This document shows, one piece after another, positions 57,761 to 64,000 of a stretch of DNA of 64,000 nt. The notes beneath the pieces are model-generated. The model searched no databases. It had not been told where the DNA came from and saw only the letters and a program-made list of their open reading frames with translations. Each line of letters starts with the position of its first letter. Position 1 is the stretch's first letter. The translations under genes were made by a program, and so were the position numbers. The stretch comes from Hedera helix (lineage: Eukaryota > Streptophyta > Magnoliopsida > Apiales > Araliaceae). The stretch spans positions 7,505,501 to 7,569,500 of the forward strand of contig OX359275.1 in assembly GCA_947179155.2 (NCBI GenBank), read 5' to 3'.

Positions 57761-59957
57761 GCTTCCTTTTCTCGATTTTCGTGTCACGCAGTCTAAAAAC
57801 ATCATTTTTTACTGTATTATTTCGGAGGGATGTTACTTGATATAGAAGTTGCTCTTTGTGATTGGCTTCCAGGGGGCGCAGTGGCCATTCGTCGTCTTTG
57901 GTGATCAAATCAGGTTTCTTCTTGGTCAATTATTTACCTTGCCTCAAGTAACCTGATGCTCGTTGTTCGTTGTCGAAGCTTTGACCGCAAGCCGTTGTGG
58001 TGGCTTCGTGTTGGGGTCCACCTTCCTTTTCGTATGTCGGGTCAAGTAACGATTTTTCCCTCCTGTCAGGGTTAGTACAAAAGTGCAAAATTTGGGTGTC
58101 TACACTCTTCATCTAGGTTTTTATCAAAACTAACAACATTAAACATATAACCTTCCTTAATTCATTATTTCTAGCTTGAAAACATGCATAATAGTGCACC
58201 ACATTTACAAAATCAAACTTGAGCTTAGGGTTTCAAGACTTCTCAGCCATTTAGCACTTAAACTCATATAAAAACTTACATCTAGCCACTAATTCATGCA
58301 TGGCTAGTCTTAAACTAACATTTAAACTCATAAATATCACATTTCATGGCTTAAACATAAACATACCTTCTTTGAGCTCTCTTCCTTCATGCAATAAACC
58401 TTAAACTCCACTTTGATGGCTTCATTTACTTCACTTGATCACTTTTCCAGGAATTTTTCAAGCTCAACAAGCTAACCCTAGCTTTCATTTTCTCTTTTCT
58501 TTTATGCTATCTACTTAGCAACTCTTGAAGTTATGAAATGAAATAATACATAGCTTAATACTTGAGAATATATGCATACAAGTGTTGTATATATTCTCCA
58601 ACAACTAACTCAACTTAGTTAACCTAACTCATGCTTGGTTAGGGACATTTATGACATTCCCCTTTAACTAGCAAGGACATATTAGTCATTAAACCATTCC
58701 AAGACATAATTGTCATTTCCTAAATTGTCAATGGCATTTTGGTCTTTTGTCAAGAAACCTAGAGAGTTTAATCTCTAATAAATCATACTTGCTTAATTTA
58801 AGTCCACTTCAACTCCATTTTGATCTAAACTTATTTCATTATGCTTGAATTTTATTCCATCACTAAATACACTATAGTTGGCTTGTCCTACATCACTTGT
58901 CACACCTTAAAAATTGAATTCCATTAATTAATAATAATTATCTATAATAAATACCAATTGCATAACATTCCATTCTAAATTTTCTATGAACCTTTTCTGT
59001 TCCTCATTTAATCAATTTCACTTTTCGATATCTTAACATAGTCGAATTGCTCATCTTTTCCCATAAACTACTTCCTCGAAAAGCGAACTTCGTCCGAATT
59101 ATCAAAATTTATCCCTTAAATCCTTATTTAACCATTTCTATGACTTTTATGTCTTTTTTCTTATTTACGTAACACGCGTGTTAATTTGCACCATTCTTGC
59201 ATACAACGTTCTTTCTACTCATTATCGGGGTTATTACATTCTGTATATACACATTGTATAAATATAATTCATTTAATCAATTAATAAGGATTTATTAATC
59301 CATTTCAAACATTGAACTTCATAACCATTATTATTCAATCAATTCCTCATATACCAATTAGGTCAAACTGTTCCTTCATTTATGCACATTCAACTACACA
59401 TTACTGTAACTTTTCGTAACCTAGCCTCTCGATACCTAATCATTATGCTCGCTATTAATAGCTATAAGCTTACTTCACATATTTTCTTCTCATTTCTTCT
59501 ATCCTCAACTTTAATTCCTTCCTTCTTTATCGGATCAAATACTTATATATTCATATATTTAACTTATTACATACAGACACAACACAGTGTCTTACCTTAA
59601 TTCTTTTCAAACTACCTTATTGTGGGCATTACAATCAATCATTCATCTTTAATCATTTGTATTACCAGTCAATCATCAAAATTCATATTCATTTCGATTT
59701 CAAAATTTGTTAAGTTCCTTATACACTTTACATAAATAACTAGTCTTTATACATTCTATAGACCTTTATTTACATCAAGAGTCATTCCATATCATTTCAA
59801 CCACATAGGTCATTTATAACACATTGATCAGATAATAATTCATATTTAATCACTCTTACAACTTTCTGTCATTCAACACTAGGTTTTTAACTACTAACCT
59901 TTACTACACTCATCAAAATCCTCAATTGGAAATCCTGTAAAAATTCGGGATGTCACA

Positions 59958-60342
59958 TTCACCCCTCCTTCAAAAATTTCGTCCTCGAAATTGCTATGTA
60001 CTCATATCTTGCTCGTTTCAACATTCATATCTTTTTGCATTCATTTCATCTCAACTAGGTTTTCAACTAACCTTTACATTTTCTCTCTTTCTCTACCCAT
60101 CTTACCCCTTTATAACATTCATTCCAGAAGATTGAAATATCTTTCAATAATCTTCACAATTGTTCAATAGCTGTGAAGTAGTATGAATAAATAAGAATAG
60201 CTTTTCCATAAAACTTTTACTTTTCAAAACAAACTTTTGCTTTTACTGAGGGGTCACAAAGACCATAAACTCGTTAAGAATATTAACAGTCACAAGGACT
60301 GCGAATACCCAAGGGTTATAAAGACCAAGAACATGAGTTAAC
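59958..60342 (-). other. 3' end of the family B element and junction with the next element
   Basis: On the minus strand the polypurine tract GAAGGAGGGGTGAA (about 59958-59972) and the CGAGGACGAAATTTT word precede LTR B2, a signature also seen before the LTR at 63466. Beyond about 60240 the text no longer fits a minus-strand chromovirus end. By about 60343 a plus-strand chromovirus frame begins. The pol of element B and the 5' LTR, gag and most of the protease of the next element are both missing between these points. Confidence 0.6.
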
Positions 60343-63300
60343 CATGGGGCGATAATTGATTGTCAGAAGAAGTGCATACACCTTAAGACACCAAACAAGT
60401 CTAAGGTCGTATTTTATGGCAGCAAGTCGTCAAGGCAGTCTTCTTGTCTGACGATGATACAGGCCAAGAAATTATTGAAGAAAGGTTGTGTAGGGTATTT
60501 GGCTCATGTGATGGATACACAAATGGTGAATCCCGAGATGGAGAAAATACCAGTAGTTAAGGAGTTCATGGATGTTTTTCAGATGTACTGCTAGGTTTAC
60601 CGCCAGACAGGGAGATAGAATTTGTGATTGACTTAGTACCGGGGACAGCACCGATATCGAAGGCACCATATAGGATGGCTCCGGTAGAAATGAAGGAGTT
60701 GATGGTGCAATTGCAGGAGTTGTTGGATAATAAGTACATTCAGCCAAGTGTATCTCCATGGGGAGCACCTGTGTTATTTGTAAAGAAGAATGATGGATCG
60801 ATGAAACTGTGTATGGATTATAGAGAACTGAATAAGGTAACAATTAAGAACAAGTACCTGTTGCCACGAATTGACGATCTTTTCGATCAATTGAAATGGG
60901 CGAAGTACTTTTCAAAGATTGACTTAAGGACTGGTTATCATCAGTTAAAAGTTAGGAAGGAGGATGTACCCAAGACGGCATTCAGAACTCGATATGGGCA
61001 TTATGAGTTTCTGGTGATGTCGTTTGGACTAACGAATGCGCCAGCCACATTTATGGACATGATGAATAGAATATTCAAGCAATACTTGGATAAATTTGTT
61101 GTTATATTCATTGACGATATTTTGGTGTACTCTAAGACGAAGGAGGAGCATGCTGAACACCTAAGATTGGTGTTGGAGATTTTACGGAAGGAGCAGTTGT
61201 ACGCTAAGTTTTCGAAGTGTGAGAGAGTTCAATTTTTAGGTCATGTTATTAATAGGGAGGGAGTTTGAGTTGATCCAGCGAAGGTTGAAGCGGTAATGAA
61301 TTGGGAACAACCAAGGACGCCGATGGAGGTAAGAAGTTTCTTAGGGTTAGCGGGTTACTATCGGAGATTCATCAAAGACTTTTCGAAGATAGCAACGCCG
61401 TTAACCAATTTGACAAGGAAGACAGTGAAATATGTATGGACGGAGAAGTGTGAGGAAAGTTTTTAGGAGTTAAAGAAAAGACTTAGTGAAGCACCTGTAT
61501 TAACTTTACCGGACGATACGGGAGGTTTTACGGTCTACAGTGATGCATCGCACAAGGGACTTGGCTGTGTGCTTATGCAAAACGGCAAAGTTGTTGCATA
61601 TGCGTCCAGACAATTAAAGAATTATGAGAAGGGTTACCCTACCCACGACTTGGAGTTGGTAGCGGTAGTGTTTGCCCTTAAAATTTGGAGGCATTATTTG
61701 TATGGAGAGAAATGTGAGATATTCACAGACCATAAGAGTCTGAAATATATCTTCACATAGAAGGAGTTGAATATGAGGCAACAGAGATGGTTAGAATTGA
61801 TCAAAGACTACGATTGTGAAATTCTATACCATCCCGGCAAGGCCAACGTAGTAGCAGATGCTCTAAGTAGAAAGAGCAGGGAGAAATTGTTCATATTGAT
61901 AGATCAAGAACAATTGGTTCAAGAAATGGCTCAAATGGAGTTGGAGGTAAGAACTCCAAATGAATCAATAGAAGTGGAGGCAAGCCCAACCTTATTGGAT
62001 AGGGTGAAAGAGGCTCAAGACAAAGATGAGGAATGTGACAGAATCAGAAAGAGGATGACCGATGGGGAAGAGGTCAAGTTTAAAATTGATAGCATGGGAT
62101 TGCTGAGATTTGAAAATCGTGTTTGGGTACCACTAGTGCCTGAATTACTAGACGAGATTTTGCAAGAGGCCCACAGTACGAGATACTTGGTACATCCGGG
62201 GAGTACGAAGATGTATCAAGATCTACGTCAGCATTTTTGGTGGCCGAATTTGAAAAGGGAGATTGCAGAATGTGTCAGCCGATGCCTAACTTATCAGAGG
62301 GTAAAGGCCGAACATCAGAGATCAAGTGGATTATTACAGCCATTAGAAATTCCTGAGTGGAAATGGGAGCATATCACAATGGATTTTGTGGTAGGACTTC
62401 CAGTAACACAGAAGGGATATGACGCAATATGGGTGATTGTAGATCAACTAACAAAGTCAGTGCACTTTTTGCCGATCAAGATTAAGTTCAGTTTGGATCA
62501 GTTAACTAAACTGTACATCAAGGAAATAGTTTCAAGACATGGAGTGCCGGTATCGATTGTGTCAGACAGAGATCCGCGCTTTACGTCAAAATTTTGGAGG
62601 AGTCTTCAGGAAAGATTGGGGACACAGCTGAGAATGAGTACCGCGTATCATCCGCAGACCGATGGGCAAAGTGAGAGAACATTCAGACATTGGAAGATAT
62701 GCTCAGGACCTGTGTGATGGATTTCAAGGGCAGTTGGGAAGACCATCTACCGTTAGTGGAATTTGCATATAATAATAGTTATCATGCGAGCATAGGCATG
62801 CCGCCTTACGAAGCCTTATATGGAAGGAGATGTAGAACGCCTCTATGTTGGGATGAGGTAGGAGAACGTCGACTGTTGGGGCCGGAATTGGTTCAACAGA
62901 CAGTGGAGATTATCAAGGTAATAAGAGCTCGGCTAGTAGCAGCTCAAGACCATCAGAAGAAATATGCAGATCTACATTGACAGAAGCGAGATTTTGAAGT
63001 GGGAAGTTTTGTGTTCATGAAGGTATCTCCCTAGAAGGGGAAGATCCGATTTGGAAAGAAATGGAAGTTGAGTCCGAGGTTCATAGGACCATTCGAGATA
63101 TTAAAGAGAGTGGGTGAAGTGGCGTACGAGGTAGCTTTACCTCTTGAACTGGAGCATATTCACAATGTGTTCCACGTATCAATGTTGCAACCATACAAAC
63201 CAGACTACAAGCATGTCATATCCTATGAGCCGATACAAGTCGAAAAAGATCTATCGTATGAGGAAATTCCTGTCCAGATACTAGATAGGAAAGAGCAGAA

Positions 63301-63418
63301 ATTACAGAATAAGGTTATACATTCTGTCAAAATCCTCTGGAGGAACCACAACGTTAAGGAAGCTACGTGGGAACTTGAAGAAAAGATGAGAGCTAACTAT
63401 CCGAATCTTTTTGAGTAG
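60343..63418 (+). pseudogene. Chromovirus (Tekay-like) pol: RT, RNase H, integrase, chromodomain
   Basis: It starts inside the protease C-terminus (HGAIIDCQKKCIHLKTPNK, 60343) and shifts frame by one base near 60578. RT follows with KLCMDYRELNKVTIKNKYLL, RTGYHQLKVRKEDV and an intact FIDDILVYS. A TGA at about 61266, a TAG at about 61464 and a TAG at 61758-61760 interrupt RT and RNase H (VYSDASHKGLGCVLMQNGK, FTDHKSLKYIFT). Integrase has D in TMDFVVGLP, D in SIVSDRDPRF and E in QTDGQSERTF, then a frameshift near 62690, a TGA at about 62978 and a TAG at about 63031. The C-terminus (63068-63418) has the PRFIGPFEILKRVGEVAYEV module and a chromodomain-like end (HSVKILWRNHNVKEATWELE). Gag and protease core are missing. 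It shares its 3' LTR family with copies C1-C3. Confidence 0.92.
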
Positions 63419-63424
63419 TTAAAT

Positions 63425-63465
63425 TTGTAATTCTGGGGACGGAATTCTTATAAGGGGGGAGAATG
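63425..63465 (+). promoter_or_regulatory. 3' untranslated end and polypurine tract of the chromovirus
   Basis: GGGGACGGAATTCTTATAAG is followed by GGGGGGAGAA immediately before the LTR start TGTAATAACC at 63466. It is homologous in layout to the polypurine region of element B (59958-59990, minus strand). Confidence 0.85.
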
Positions 63466-63913
63466 TAATAACCATGAATTCTATTAGTCATTGTAATTAT
63501 AATTATTAAATAATTATCAATGAATTAAAAATTTTGCACTAATTAATTGTGCATTAGATAATTAAATAAATATACTTGTGTATGTGTATATTTATTTAAA
63601 GAATTAAAGCAAGGTGTATAATTAATTAAAACAAATCTAATTTGATTATATTTTTAAATCCAAATGAGTTGTTAAACTAGGTTAATTAAATTTACCTAGT
63701 AGCCAATGTAATTAATTTAATTATTAGTCCATGTAATTAATTAAACAAGTCCAATGCTTATTTTAATTAAAGGTAGCATAGTATAATTAATGTAAACCCA
63801 ATGTGTTACTTAATTTGAGCCCAAACCAATTCAATGGATGAGCCCAATATATTTAATCCTAGAGTCCAATATGGAGCCCAATAGGAAGTCAAAATTGATC
63901 AACAATTGAACAC

Positions 63914-63967
<54 letters not shown>

Positions 63968-64000
63968 GTATATGTATATGTATGTATGTATGTATGTATG
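63466..64000 (+). mobile_element. 3' LTR of the chromovirus, family C, cut by window end
   Basis: It begins TGTAATAACCATGAATTCT after the polypurine tract. The first 400 bases match the minus-strand start of LTR C2 (37078 downward). It holds the GAGCCCAATA and GTCCAATATGG words and then the family's TA tract, at which the window ends. This LTR links the orphan family C solo LTRs of the window to a chromodomain-bearing pol. Confidence 0.88.
63917..64000. repeat. (TA)n and (GTAT)n microsatellite
   Basis: About 40 bp of TA are followed by GTAT steps up to the window end. Confidence 0.95.

Larger units (their letters stand above)
41091..58104 (-). mobile_element. Complete Tat/Ogre-type Ty3-gypsy element, TSD CTCTT
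   Basis: 17,014 bp flanked by CTCTT at 41086-41090 and 58105-58109, inserted in LTR B2. LTRs are at 55942-58104 (5') and 41091-42728 (3'). The minus strand carries gag, protease, a probable intron, RT with RNase H, a second archaeal-type RNase H and integrase. The plus strand between integrase and the 3' LTR carries two antisense extra ORFs. The second RNase H, the large size and the extra ORFs identify the Tat lineage (Ogre-like). All coding parts are broken, so it is non-autonomous now. Confidence 0.92.
55942..58104 (-). repeat. 5' LTR of the Tat element
   Basis: 2,163 bp. Its inner edge reads TATCGACGCC where the other LTR has TGTTGACGCC, so the terminal TG has mutated. It contains about 0.5 kb not present in the other LTR, including the hairpin cassette at 57600-57760. 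Its microsatellite is (TG)n followed by (CG)n, where the other LTR has only (GT)n. Confidence 0.92.
38773..59957 (-). mobile_element. Tekay-like LTR, family B (copy B2), 3' LTR split by a Tat element
   Basis: It runs from TGTAACGCACTGAAATCCC at 38773 to AAATTCGGGATGTCACA ending at 59957, matching LTR B1 along its length. Excluding the Tat element at 41091-58104 it is about 4.2 kb. Just past its right end, read on the minus strand, lies a GAAGGAGGGGTGAA polypurine tract preceded by a CGAGGACGAAATT word. It is therefore the 3' LTR of a minus-strand element rather than a solo LTR. The rest of that element should lie to the right but is missing after about 60240. Its outer edge interrupts the transposon ORF ending at 38772. 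Confidence 0.85.

Overview
The window looks like repeat-rich, gene-poor nuclear DNA of a flowering plant, probably a eudicot. It is AT-rich and almost wholly built of nested transposable elements: Ty3-gypsy chromovirus (Tekay-like) LTRs of 3.4-4.3 kb, a 17 kb Tat/Ogre-type element, Mutator-like, hAT and small MITE fragments, and one integrated caulimovirid (florendovirus-like) genome. I see no intact host gene. The only long open frames are the two of the viral insert; every other coding region is broken by stops or frameshifts.

Layout, left to right. 1-7632: two related Tekay-like LTRs in opposite orientation, abutting at 3583/3584. 7633-10404: A/G-rich non-coding sequence with degenerate self-similar repeats. 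10409-11882: 3' part of a Mutator-like transposase. 12514-20580: a minus-strand GRF zinc-finger gene whose single visible intron holds a Tekay-like LTR (12721-20440), which in turn contains a second solo LTR (12889-16295, target duplication ATTAT). 20441-24636: non-coding, with microsatellites and a MITE. 24637-38772: a broken plant-transposon ORF of the 'putative gypsy type' kind, interrupted by a solo LTR (25656-37078, target duplication GATCC) and by a 770 bp hAT-type element (37636-38405, target duplication CCTCCAAC). Inside that solo LTR, between two long TA tracts, sits the florendovirus-like insert (28828-36532). 38773-59957: the 3' LTR of a minus-strand Tekay-like element, split by a complete Tat/Ogre element (41091-58104, target duplication CTCTT). 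60343-63418: the pol gene of a plus-strand chromovirus, ending in its polypurine tract and the start of its 3' LTR (63466 to the window end).

How the parts relate. The Tat element carries gag, protease with a G-patch, an intron-like spacer, RT, two RNase H domains and integrase on the minus strand. It also has two antisense extra ORFs of plant-mobile-domain type on the plus strand. The viral insert carries a long polyprotein (movement, capsid/zinc finger, aspartic protease, RT, RNase H) and a second ORF joined by an ATGA overlap; both are open.

The least explained pattern is that each LTR family here, and the Tat element, contains a short GC-rich cassette of hairpin-forming repeats in AT-rich surroundings. 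The words differ between copies but the foldback is kept, in one pair of LTR copies through a compensating base-pair change.
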